A stretch of DNA of 64,000 nucleotides from Maribacter arcticus (lineage in GTDB: Bacteria > Bacteroidota > Bacteroidia > Flavobacteriales > Flavobacteriaceae). Where the stretch lies: positions 62,001 to 126,000 of the forward strand of contig NZ_FUYL01000007.1 of NCBI RefSeq assembly GCF_900167935.1. Reading direction: 5' to 3'. The notes below the pieces were generated by a model. The model was not told the DNA's origin and made no database searches. It saw only the letters and a list, made by a program, of their open reading frames with translations. Below, in pieces: positions 17,801 to 24,826 of the stretch; within the stretch, counting starts at the first letter, position 1; every line of letters starts with the position of its first letter. The position numbers and the translations under genes are program-made.

Positions 17801-18077
17801 GTTCTTTCATCGACGTTGAATACACGTATTCAACACCTTTGATATTTGATATTAACTTCTCTAAGGGCTTGATCACCCGCGATTCTACTTCTGCAGGGCT
17901 TGCACCAGGATAGCCAACAAAAATATCGGCCATAGGCACGTCAATTTGAGGTTCTTCTTCCCTTGGAATTAAAAACGAACTGTACACCCCAATGACCATG
18001 AATACGATCATTAAAAGTACCGTTAACTTGCTGCCTATAAATAATTTGGCAATTTTGCCAGCTAAACCTTCCTTCAT
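14844..18077 (-). CDS. RND efflux transporter permease subunit
   Basis: A 1077-residue AcrB/CusA-type pump with twelve expected membrane helices. It shows the N-terminal helix (LTVLLMIVFMVIGVYSSFLIPREEEPQI), the central helix 4 region with VTGIVVDDSIIIAENMHRH carrying the proton-relay Asp-Asp pair, and the second-half repeat LAGIMVRNSVLLIDFINLR. It lacks the Met/Glu-rich signs needed to call a metal pump, so the substrate is open. It forms an operon with HlyD, TolC, the PII-like protein and DUF2892. The operon promoter carries the sulfur-class operator, so the pump may export sulfur-stress products. Confidence 0.95.
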   Translation of the reverse strand: MKEGLAGKIAKLFIGSKLTVLLMIVFMVIGVYSSFLIPREEEPQIDVPMADIFVGYPGASPAEVESRVIKPLEKLISNIKGVEYVYSTSMKEQGMVIVQFYVGEDIERSFVKLYNEINKHMDIMPQGVTFPLVKTRAIDDVPMLGLTLWSENYDAYQLSQMAQELESEIKKVNDVAITHKIGNQDRQLRVVLDKDKLAASGLDFLSVSEMIKANNAQLSSGSFNKNDTEFLVNTGNFLASVTDVENLVVGVQQNQPIYLKQIASIIDGPEIPQSYVSLGFGQASDKVADYKSEYPAVTISVAKRKGADAMKIADIVIDKVNHLRTTLIPDDVHVEITRNYGETASHKVSELLLHLIGSIFAVTLVVMLAMGWRGGLVVFLSVPITFALTLLSYYMLDYTLNRITLFALVFVTGIVVDDSIIIAENMHRHFKMKRLPFKQAALYAINEVGNPTILATFTVIASVLPMAFVSGLMGPYMAPMPIGASIAMILSLFVALTITPYLGYIFLREKDKKGEEAKPQKPLEETFIYRIYNKFERPLIENKSKRWLFLGLTFLLLMGSMVLFFTKSVAVKMLPFDNKNEFQVVIDMPEGTTLERTAVVAQEISQYLSTRPEVVNYQNYIGTSAPITFNGLVRHYDLRGGSNMADIQVNLVDKGERSAQSHDIAKLLRPDIQKIAAKYNANVKLVEVPPGPPVLSTIVAEVYGPDYEEQIKIANSVQDILKNTNDVVDIDWLVEADQTEYRFVINKEKAMLYGVSPKQIAYTMNMALSNRAITNLYDENASNQVGLILALDEKEKSTISDISQLKITSKQGTMVPIADLVDIKETISAKSIYHKNQKRVVYVMADMAGELESPAYAILGMEEKLKEIALPKGYEINEMYLGQPEFEDNYTVKWDGEWQITLEVFRDLGIAFMGAIILIYILIVGWFQNFKAPIVMMVAIPLSLIGIILGHWIMGAFFTATSFIGMIALAGIMVRNSVLLIDFINLRLADGIPIKQAAIEAGAVRTTPILLTAGTVVIGAFVILFDPIFQGLAISLMGGTIVSTVLTLLVVPLVYYMIERKNYPEVELPENENTIKD

Positions 18078-18106
18078 AATTTCTATTTATTTTGTTTGTG
18101 CTTTTC

Positions 18107-18185
18107 CACCTGTCTGTAGACTGGCGGTCGGGCTTTTCACTACTACTCCTCGGTACCAAAAGTGCCGGTGGGTTAACCGCTTCAA
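18107..18185. repeat. Palindrome-rich element between hlyD and the RND gene
   Basis: The 126-bp gap inside the efflux operon contains CCTGTCTGTAGACTGG (palindromic around GTCT-GT-AGAC with one mismatch) and a second small inverted repeat, CGGT-N6-ACCG. It is GC-richer than its surroundings and looks like a short interspersed repeat inserted in an operon gap. Whether other copies exist cannot be judged here. Confidence 0.4.
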
Positions 18186-18203
18186 TCCCAAACCCAGTCT
18201 CGT

Positions 18204-19286
18204 TTATTGATTTGAGATTTCTGCTCCGTTAAATAATTTTCCTTCTGCTGAAACTATATATTGCTCATCGGCAGAAAGACCTGATAAAACTTCTACTTCA
18301 TCTCCGAAAGTTCTTCCCAATCGCAGCCAACGTAAAAGCGCGGTGTTGCTTTGGCTTACTGTATAAATACCTGTTAGTTGCCCGTTTTTTACAATGGCTT
18401 CTATAGGAATCATGACGGCTGAAGTAGTTGTTTTTCTTGCGACAGGAAATTGTACCGTGACATACATACCTGATAGTATATGTGCATCGGTCTTATCTAA
18501 AATGACCTTTACCAAATATTGACCTCCAGTATTTTTTGAAGAAGTACTAACTTCAGTCACTTTGCCTTTTATATTCTTATTCATTGCTTTTATCTGTACG
18601 GTGACTTCACTATCATTTTTTACAGCAAGAATTTCAGATTCTGGTACCATGGCCAAAATTTGATATTTATCTGGAGATTCTACCTCAAGTAAAGGCATCC
18701 CTGGGTTTGCCATATCACCAGCATCGATAAACTTATTTGTAACCACGCCGTCAAAGGGAGCACGAATATTCGCATAGCCCATTTGTGCGTTTACCCCGTT
18801 CCTTACTTGTTTAGCAGACTCTAATCGTGCTTTCGCCATGTTATAGTTGGCAGTGATATCGTCTAACTCTTTTTGTGAGGCGCTGTTTTCTTGAAATAAA
18901 GTAGTGAAGCGATTATAGTCTTTTTCAGCATTTTTGTAAGCTGCTTCAGCTTCGGTAATTCCTGCATTTACTTGGGCAAGTTGAGCCGAAACATCTGCAT
19001 TATTGACACTCATTAATAATTGTCCGTCACGAACTTTATCACCAACGCCAACATATATTTTATCTACATAACCCATCATTCGAGTACTGATATTTGCACT
19101 CTTAACAGCTTCTATTTTTCCGCTTACAGATAAAAACGGATTACTATTATCTTCAGAAACCGTCTTTACTTTAACGGTTAAGGCAGGCGAATTATCGATT
19201 ACTGCTTTTTTATCTTCGCTACCACAACTAGAGATTAGGATTGTTGCCCCTAAAATTGCTGTGATTATATATTTTTTATTTTTCAT
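18204..19286 (-). CDS. RND efflux periplasmic adaptor subunit (HlyD/MFP family), lipoprotein
   Basis: A 360-residue membrane fusion protein. The leader ends in a lipobox (ILISSC, Cys21), so it is lipid anchored. The barrel-sandwich half (GKIEAVKSANISTRMMGYVDKIYVGVGDKV), the coiled-coil hairpin (residues about 105-165) and the return half (ANIRAPFDGVVTNKFIDAGDMANPGMPLL) are in the expected order, then the beta-barrel domain. It bridges the RND pump and TolC. It lies 58 bp after tolC and 126 bp before the RND gene; the second gap carries a palindrome-rich element. Confidence 0.95.
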   Translation of the reverse strand: MKNKKYIITAILGATILISSCGSEDKKAVIDNSPALTVKVKTVSEDNSNPFLSVSGKIEAVKSANISTRMMGYVDKIYVGVGDKVRDGQLLMSVNNADVSAQLAQVNAGITEAEAAYKNAEKDYNRFTTLFQENSASQKELDDITANYNMAKARLESAKQVRNGVNAQMGYANIRAPFDGVVTNKFIDAGDMANPGMPLLEVESPDKYQILAMVPESEILAVKNDSEVTVQIKAMNKNIKGKVTEVSTSSKNTGGQYLVKVILDKTDAHILSGMYVTVQFPVARKTTTSAVMIPIEAIVKNGQLTGIYTVSQSNTALLRWLRLGRTFGDEVEVLSGLSADEQYIVSAEGKLFNGAEISNQ

Positions 19287-19344
19287 CTTTGAATTGGTAT
19301 TAAGTACTTATTAAAGTGTTGGTAATTGTTTTTTCTAATCGTTT

Positions 19345-20658
19345 CTATTCTTCCATTAAAAATTTCAAATAGGCCAAAGCATAATTATGTTGAAAAATTG
19401 TACCGTAATACTCTAATTGTTTTTGAGAGAATTGGGTTTCTGACATTAATAAATCTGTAGTTTTTTCTAAGCCTTGCTTAAATCGGTTGGTGCGTATACG
19501 CAGTGATTCTCCAGATTGTTCAAGGGCTAGTTTCGTAAGCTTTAATTTGTTCTTAGCATCTTCAAGACCTCTTTTTGCCTTATTAAGTTCTAATTGACTT
19601 TCAGACTTGTATTGTTCTAATTGTAATTTAGATTTGTCATATTCGGCTTTACTCTTTTGAGATTTTCCAAAACGCTTACTGCCTTCAAAAAGATTCCATT
19701 TTAATTCTGCTCCGAATAAATAACCTTGAGCTTGACCTTGAAAAATTTCATCATCATGAAGTTCGTAGGTGCCGAAAGCATTTAAACGAGGTAAGAATGC
19801 CATTTGGTCTGCTTTATGCATTTGGCGATACGCTTCGGTAGCTGAGTTCATGGCCAAAATATCTTTTCTATTTTCGGATAAGCTTTCAGACGTATTCGAT
19901 GTATAGTTCACTATTGACAATGAATCTGAAGGTTTTAAAATTTCGTTTTCATCTGTATTCATCAAAACCGATAAATAGTTACTGGCATTTAAAATATTGC
20001 TCTTAGCGTATTGTAACTGGTTATCGATTTCGGTTACTCTTACTTCCACAGCTAACACATCGGATTTTTGTAAATAACCCTGCTTATAGCTGTTATCAGC
20101 GATGCGCTTATTTTCTAATGCTGTTTCTTGGGCCTTCTGTAATACTGTTACCGTTTTATAAGCGAGTTGCAATTGCATATAGGCTTTTTCGACTTCAAGA
20201 GCTATATAATCTTCAGTACGACCAGACTGTAATTCGGTAGCGGTCAACTTCGATTTTGCTGCTTTACGTTGAAAAATCCCATCGAAATTTAAGAGCGGTT
20301 GTTGTACTTCAACACGAGTCGCATAATCTTCAATTTGTCTAGGGTTGTTCAATAAATCAGGATTAAAGTCTGCAGCCGTCAGAATTTCCTGATTTAATTT
20401 AGAGCCGAAAGCCATTAAAGGGTTTGTAGTAGCTATAGCTGTATGTGAAACGCTAATATTGGGTAACAAAATAGCATTGGTCTGATTGAAATCACCCTTT
20501 GCGGACAACACATCTTGTTGTGCCATTTTTATCGTGTTATTGCTCTCTTTAACTTTGGCTAACACTTCATCTTTTGTAATAGACTTAGTTTCTTGTGCTA
20601 GTCCCGAATAAAAGACGAGTAACAATATCAATCCTAATTTATACTTCATCGTATTCAT
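19345..20658 (-). CDS. TolC family outer-membrane efflux protein
   Basis: A 437-residue protein with a signal peptide (MKYKLGLILLLVFYSGLAQ from the second Met, residue 4) and two long alpha-helical repeats typical of TolC/OEP proteins (IALEVEKAYMQLQLAYKTVTVLQKAQETA and the C-terminal LRIRTNRFKQGLEKTTDLLMSE). It forms the outer-membrane tunnel for the pump encoded downstream. First gene of the five-gene efflux operon. Its promoter has GTAACAAATGTTAC centred 33 bp from a perfect -7 element, linking the pump to the sulfur regulon. Confidence 0.93.
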   Translation of the reverse strand: MNTMKYKLGLILLLVFYSGLAQETKSITKDEVLAKVKESNNTIKMAQQDVLSAKGDFNQTNAILLPNISVSHTAIATTNPLMAFGSKLNQEILTAADFNPDLLNNPRQIEDYATRVEVQQPLLNFDGIFQRKAAKSKLTATELQSGRTEDYIALEVEKAYMQLQLAYKTVTVLQKAQETALENKRIADNSYKQGYLQKSDVLAVEVRVTEIDNQLQYAKSNILNASNYLSVLMNTDENEILKPSDSLSIVNYTSNTSESLSENRKDILAMNSATEAYRQMHKADQMAFLPRLNAFGTYELHDDEIFQGQAQGYLFGAELKWNLFEGSKRFGKSQKSKAEYDKSKLQLEQYKSESQLELNKAKRGLEDAKNKLKLTKLALEQSGESLRIRTNRFKQGLEKTTDLLMSETQFSQKQLEYYGTIFQHNYALAYLKFLMEE

Positions 20659-20668
20659 TTATTTAAGG

Positions 20669-20712
20669 CAAAATTAAGGTGGTAAAACAGGCTGCACAGT
20701 AACAAATGTTAC
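20669..20712 (-). promoter_or_regulatory. tolC operon promoter with sulfur-class operator
   Basis: Operator GTAAC-AAAT-GTTAC at 20699-20712 (centre 20705.5). Minus-strand -7 element TAATTTTG at 20669-20676 (centre 20672.5), a perfect TAnnTTTG. Distance 33 bp. The ATG is 11 bp beyond the -7 element, so the 5' UTR is very short. Confidence 0.75.
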
Positions 20713-20877
20713 CGATGAAATTAAAAAGGACTTGAGAGCCAATTTAATCTTCATTTTTGCCGATTATTACTAGTGAAACAAATATATAGGAGTATTATTT
20801 AGCTGTAAATGACTACCATCAGGAACTCTTGGTTTTTATTGATGTTTTTACCAATGTTCGGCGATAATTATGATGTA

Positions 20878-20908
20878 AAAAGACATTACCATTGCAGAAA
20901 TGTCTTTT
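20878..20908 (-). terminator. Terminator hairpin after the barrel-like remnant gene
   Basis: Perfect 10-bp arms (20878-20887 and 20899-20908) with an 11-base loop. On the minus strand the second arm ends in TTTT and continues TTACATC. It lies 33 bp beyond the stop of the gene at 20941. The rest of 20659-20877 holds only the tolC promoter. Confidence 0.6.
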
Positions 20909-20940
20909 ACTACCCACCAAAAAGCTGAAATAAGAACAGG

Positions 20941-21402
20941 TTATTTTGTTGTTTTGGTATTAAACCAGTAACAAATGCCGACTGAAAAATAGAAGGTACT
21001 TTCCATATCTTCAGTGATGACCATATCTTCGGTTGTAATGGTCGCGCTAGTCTGGGGTATGGCCAAAACTGGGGTATGTGAAAAAATAAACTGTTGATAG
21101 TAGTATTGAAGGGGTAGGCTGAGTTCAACATTCATAATATTGAACTGAGAGACATCTTGAATTTCTACCAAGGTCAAAACCTCTGTTGCCGAATCACTCA
21201 TACTTTGTCCTTTACTTTTATTTTTTCGGTTTCCTAGACGGCTTGAACTGAAATATTCTTGATAGAAATGTTGAGATCCCGAATATACAGCGATTGTAGG
21301 ATTGATTAAAAATTGCTGATTACTGCTGAAAAAATTTCGATTTAATGTAAGCCCCGTAAAAATATCAGCGGAACTACCATTATTGAAATAGGTGCTTGCC
21401 AT
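20941..21402 (-). CDS. Uncharacterised beta-rich protein, probably a 5'-truncated outer-membrane protein
   Basis: The frame encodes 153 residues from its first ATG: NGSSADIFTGLTLNRNFF, FLINPTIAVYSGSQHFYQEYF, then a Ser/Lys-rich loop, VELSLPLQYYY and a C-terminal FYFSVGICYWF. Alternating hydrophobic strands and a terminal aromatic strand suggest the end of an outer-membrane barrel or porin-like protein. There is no signal peptide. The same frame continues upstream with similar strand-like sequence but is broken by a TAG at 21430-21432. I therefore think the gene is a remnant. Family not recognised by name. It lies between tolC and dsrE on the same strand. Confidence 0.5.
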   Translation of the reverse strand: MASTYFNNGSSADIFTGLTLNRNFFSSNQQFLINPTIAVYSGSQHFYQEYFSSSRLGNRKNKSKGQSMSDSATEVLTLVEIQDVSQFNIMNVELSLPLQYYYQQFIFSHTPVLAIPQTSATITTEDMVITEDMESTFYFSVGICYWFNTKTTK

Positions 21403-21653
21403 TAGCGATACCTCGATTAACTTAAGATTCTAGCCAAGAAAACAAGAAATATCTGCCACGACTGAAGATTTTACATTATCACCTCCGAACCCTCATTCAA
21501 GGCAAATATGTCATTTCGAACCAACCCTTCGGAAGGTAGTAATATAGAACCTATGGGCAATAGGTCTAATTGTTCTTTAAAAAAGATATTGGGAGATAAG
21601 CCATATGCGTAGGCTTCTTCATCATATCGATTATTCCAAAAGGCTTTCACCTC
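21403..21653 (-). pseudogene. Coding debris upstream of the barrel-like ORF
   Basis: Two broken frames. In the frame of the downstream ORF, residues DNVKSSVVADISCFLG precede the TAG at 21430-21432 and then NLKLIEVSLMAS continues in frame; a TGA at 21493-21495 closes it upstream. In another frame an open stretch from a GTG at 21650 to a TAA at 21471 encodes 59 residues (from KAFWNNRYDEEAYAYGLSP to NEGSEVIM) with a real-protein look and no recognised family, weakly like the end of an S41 peptidase. Together this looks like a deletion scar joining pieces of two former genes. Confidence 0.45.
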
Positions 21654-21661
21654 AATAGTTT

Positions 21662-22189
21662 TTAAGGTAATAGTGCATAACCTTTTAATTGATAATTGGT
21701 AAGCACCATCATCGCAGAAAGAGCTAATTCTGTATTTGGATCTAAGTCTTCTTTAGTGATTCCTCTTGCAGCAGTTGCCTGTGCGCAAACATATAACTCA
21801 ACGCCATACTCCTTTAAGAGTTTCAATAACTCGGTATTAGGGTTGGCTTTCTCGTATTTTTCTTGATATTTGGCTTCATTCAAAGAAGCAAATGTAGCAC
21901 CACCGTGTATGGCAGCAACAATGTGTACTTTGTCTTGAGAAATTCCACCAGAGCCGAGCATATTAATTACTCGAGCTATTTTCCAAAGACCAATATTTAC
22001 GCCATCCATTTCACGATCATCTTTTACATCAAAAACGAGATTATAGGTCAAATTTTTGTCTGGTTGTGTGGCTACTTCTTTAAACTCCTTTATTTTTCCA
22101 TACCCATCAATTATAGGGGTTGTCCATTCTTGGGCAGTAGTAAGATGTGTTGTCATTAGTACAATTACGATTAATAGTGCTTTTTTCAT
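21662..22189 (-). CDS. Secreted DsrE-family protein
   Basis: A 175-residue protein with a signal peptide (MKKALLIVIVLMTTHLTTAQ). The mature part has the DsrE/DsrF fold pattern: YNLVFDVKDD, IARVINMLGSGG, VHIVAAIHGGATFA and GVELYVCAQATAARGI. The single Cys135 sits where the family carries its sulfur-binding cysteine. DsrE-like proteins bind or pass on persulfide sulfur; a periplasmic form beside TsdA and SQR suggests handling of sulfane sulfur outside the cytoplasm. The gene is divergent from tsdA and shares its operator palindrome. Family fairly secure, reaction unknown. Confidence 0.85.
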   Translation of the reverse strand: MKKALLIVIVLMTTHLTTAQEWTTPIIDGYGKIKEFKEVATQPDKNLTYNLVFDVKDDREMDGVNIGLWKIARVINMLGSGGISQDKVHIVAAIHGGATFASLNEAKYQEKYEKANPNTELLKLLKEYGVELYVCAQATAARGITKEDLDPNTELALSAMMVLTNYQLKGYALLP

Positions 22190-22272
22190 GTGTTCGTAGA
22201 ATTTAAAATAACTGTTGTTTGGTTATGAAATATGTGATGAGTGCTACTAATGTCCGTTATTTTTTAAAGTAA

Positions 22273-22316
22273 TAAAAGTAAGCAAGGTTATTTAACGCAA
22301 CTGTAACCTATGTTAC
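22273..22316 (-). promoter_or_regulatory. dsrE promoter with shared sulfur-class operator
   Basis: Operator GTAAC-CTAT-GTTAC at 22303-22316 (centre 22309.5). Minus-strand -7-like element TACTTTTA at 22273-22280 (centre 22276.5), distance 33 bp. The same palindrome also lies 33 bp from the tsdA -7-like element on the other strand. Confidence 0.65.
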
Positions 22317-22346
22317 TGTCAATATTAAATTGAATTTCTAGATTGG
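22303..22346 (+). promoter_or_regulatory. tsdA promoter with shared sulfur-class operator
   Basis: Operator 22303-22316 (centre 22309.5). Plus-strand -7-like element TAGATTGG at 22339-22346 (centre 22342.5), one mismatch to TAnnTTTG, distance 33 bp. An alternative -7-like TAATTTAG lies at 22352-22359. Confidence 0.55.
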
Positions 22347-22396
22347 TTGCCTAATTTAGTAGTGCGGATTTTTTAAAAGGTAGTAGTACAACTAGC

Positions 22397-23431
22397 ATGG
22401 AAGAATTACGAACATTGGCGAAACAACTTTTTAAGCTATTTGCAGTGGTATTTGTCTTGGTGGGTATTGTTTTTATATTGCTGTTAACTTATGAGCCAAA
22501 ACCTGAAGCTTATGTCCCAATTGTAACTGAACAAATAGCCGCTAAAGATATTTGGAAACCCAAGGATGCAATGGCAGAATTATCTAGCATGCCAGATAAG
22601 GTTAAAAAAGGGTATTACCTGATTGCAGAGACTTCTAAGTTTATGGGTCCGCATGCCGAGAACCCTGAAGACCGGTATAGCGGAAATAATTTGGCTTGTG
22701 CCAATTGTCACTTGCAGAAAGGGGCCCAAGCAGGTTCTGGTTCTTGGGTAGGTGTTATAGAGCGTTTTCCTCAATTTGGGGGTCGTGGTAATAAAGTAGG
22801 TACTATTGAAGACCGAATCAATGGCTGTATGGAACGTAGCATGAACGGAAAGGTGCTTCCTGTAGATTCTAATAAAATGGAGGCCATAGTCGCTTATATG
22901 AATTGGTTGGGAGAGGGCCTACCTGAAAACCGGAAGGCGGAGTTTAAAGGCTACCCGAATATTGAGATTCCGAATGTTGAGGTAGATTTAGAAAAGGGGA
23001 GTCAGGTGTACAAAAAGGAATGTATTATCTGTCATGGTGAAAACGGAGCAGGTATACTAAATGTTGATGGCAAAAGTTATACGTATCCACCATTGTGGGG
23101 CCCTGATAGTTTTAACGATGGTGCAGGTATGAATAGGGTGATTACATCGGCAGAATTTATAAAAAGTAATATGCCTTATTTACAAGCAACTTGGGACAAA
23201 CCAAAATTAACCGATGAGGAAGCTTATCATGTGGCGGGTTATATTAATAGTTTTTCACGACCACATAAATTATATGCAGAAAAGGATTATCCCGATAAAA
23301 AACTGAAACCTGTATCTACACCATACGGTCCGTGGGTTGATGATTTTTCACCCGAACAACATAAATACGGACCTTTTCCTCCAATCATGGAATATTACAA
23401 AAAGGAATATGGTATTACCAAAACGAAATAA
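22397..23431 (+). CDS. tsdA: TsdA-type diheme thiosulfate dehydrogenase, membrane anchored
   Basis: A 344-residue diheme cytochrome c with one N-terminal membrane helix (residues about 12-31). The first heme motif is CANCH (101-105), in the TsdA context LACANCHLQKGA; the second is CIICH (209-213). TIEDRINGCMERSMNG, with Cys144 placed 39 residues after His105, matches the region that supplies the unusual cysteine axial ligand in TsdA. TsdA oxidises two thiosulfates to tetrathionate, and some members run in reverse. The N-terminal anchor differs from soluble periplasmic TsdA. The downstream porin gene starts 4 bp after the stop. No separate TsdB is seen. Confidence 0.85.
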   Translation: MEELRTLAKQLFKLFAVVFVLVGIVFILLLTYEPKPEAYVPIVTEQIAAKDIWKPKDAMAELSSMPDKVKKGYYLIAETSKFMGPHAENPEDRYSGNNLACANCHLQKGAQAGSGSWVGVIERFPQFGGRGNKVGTIEDRINGCMERSMNGKVLPVDSNKMEAIVAYMNWLGEGLPENRKAEFKGYPNIEIPNVEVDLEKGSQVYKKECIICHGENGAGILNVDGKSYTYPPLWGPDSFNDGAGMNRVITSAEFIKSNMPYLQATWDKPKLTDEEAYHVAGYINSFSRPHKLYAEKDYPDKKLKPVSTPYGPWVDDFSPEQHKYGPFPPIMEYYKKEYGITKTK

Positions 23432-23435
23432 GCGC

Positions 23436-24773
23436 ATGCGGTTAGTATACATACTTTTTATTATTCTGCCCTTAATTTCTGTTGGACAAGATTCTGTCGA
23501 TGTAAAGAAAAAAGGAACACTTTCTGGCCAATGGCGTACCTATTACATGATGACATCTAATAAGGATGACCTAAAGAACTTCAATGCCTTGGCAACTGGT
23601 GGTAAATTAAAATATCAATATACACCGTTTGATAATTTAGAAATAGGAGCAGCTATCTATAATTCTACCAATTTAGGATTACAAGATTTAACCGTCCCTG
23701 ATGCTACAACGGGTAGATTAAGTAGGTATGAAGAAGGATTGTTTGATAGGTTAGATTTAGAAAATGATGCTGTTTTCTTACTTGGGGAACTATATGCGAA
23801 TTATAAATTAAAGAAACACACGTTTACTTTAGGTCGTATGAAGGTTAATACACCGCTTATAAATCCTGAAGATGGTAGAATGATACCAACTTTGGTACAA
23901 GGGCTATGGTATAGCTACAAAAAACGAAAGACAGTACTTCAACTTGGAATATTAAATGAAATAGCACCACGGTCTACTGGTAAGTTTTATGGAATAGGGG
24001 AAAGTATAGGTACATATCCGGTGGGTAGAAATAAATATGGCAATGCCTCCCAATATATCGATAATACGAAATCGGACTATATTATATTGGCGAATGCCGA
24101 TTTTGAGATAACTGAAAATTTGAATGTTAAGATATGGAATGAGTATGTAGAAAATATTTTCAATTCATTCTATGTAAAACCTTCCTTAAAAATATCTGAA
24201 TCTATACAATTAGAAGGGGAGTGGTTGCACCAGAATAAGGTTGGTGATGGCGGAAGCAGTTTAGATTCCCTTCGTTATTTCAATCAAAATACAGCGGATG
24301 TCTTAGGATTGAAAATTGCTTATAAAAGTAAAGTTGGGTTAATGACTTTAGCCTATGAAAGAATATTGCCAAATGGTCAATTTTTATCGCCACGCGAATG
24401 GGGTAGGGAAGACTTGTTCAGCTTTCAAAAAAGAGAACGTAGCGAAGGCACAGCAGACAATCACGCTCTGGTTTTGAACTATAAAAATGAGTTTGATGTA
24501 TTGAAAGAGAATTTAAATCTTACTTCAATTCTAAGTATTGGTAAGCATTGGAAACCAGAAGTAACCGATGCCTCGCTAAATAAATACGCCATGCCAGATT
24601 ACACGCATATCAACTTAGATGTATTCTTTACTATTAAAAAATTAAAACGCTTAAAACCAGAACTTTTACTTACTTCGAAAATAGGCAATGGTGATATTTC
24701 AGATAATCCAAATTTCTATTTTAATAAAGTAGATTTATTTCATGTAGATGTAATACTCAACTATAACTTTTAA
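23436..24773 (+). CDS. OprD-like outer-membrane porin linked to tsdA
   Basis: I choose the ATG at 23436 (5 bp after the tsdA stop) because it gives a clean signal peptide, MRLVYILFIILPLISVGQ; the open frame runs further upstream inside tsdA without sense. The mature part has many beta-strand pairs (TLSGQWRTYYMMTS, FTLGRMKVNTPLINPEDGRM, LMTLAYERILPNG, C-terminal LFHVDVILNYNF with a terminal aromatic). The pattern SGQWRTYYM and NTPLINPEDGRM resembles OprD-type porins. Co-transcription with tsdA suggests passage of thiosulfate or tetrathionate across the outer membrane. Substrate is inference. Confidence 0.75.
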   Translation: MRLVYILFIILPLISVGQDSVDVKKKGTLSGQWRTYYMMTSNKDDLKNFNALATGGKLKYQYTPFDNLEIGAAIYNSTNLGLQDLTVPDATTGRLSRYEEGLFDRLDLENDAVFLLGELYANYKLKKHTFTLGRMKVNTPLINPEDGRMIPTLVQGLWYSYKKRKTVLQLGILNEIAPRSTGKFYGIGESIGTYPVGRNKYGNASQYIDNTKSDYIILANADFEITENLNVKIWNEYVENIFNSFYVKPSLKISESIQLEGEWLHQNKVGDGGSSLDSLRYFNQNTADVLGLKIAYKSKVGLMTLAYERILPNGQFLSPREWGREDLFSFQKRERSEGTADNHALVLNYKNEFDVLKENLNLTSILSIGKHWKPEVTDASLNKYAMPDYTHINLDVFFTIKKLKRLKPELLLTSKIGNGDISDNPNFYFNKVDLFHVDVILNYNF

Positions 24774-24784
24774 AAAGATTAAAT

Positions 24785-24814
24785 AAAAAATCCCCATTTC
24801 AATGGGGATTTTTT
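24785..24814. terminator. Bidirectional terminator between the porin and SQR genes
   Basis: AAAAAATCCCCATT / AATGGGGATTTTTT arms with a two-base loop at 24799-24800. Runs of A and T on both sides make it usable from either strand, serving the convergent porin and SQR genes. Confidence 0.9.
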
Positions 24815-24826
24815 ATTGGAAATACA

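Noticed and set aside
20687-20755. 22-codon minus-strand ORF overlapping the tolC operator
   Set aside because: It lies upstream of the predicted transcript start and across the operator; too short and without a homology signal.
23337-23435. Upstream extension of the porin frame
   Set aside because: It overlaps the end of tsdA in another frame; the ATG at 23436 gives a proper signal peptide.
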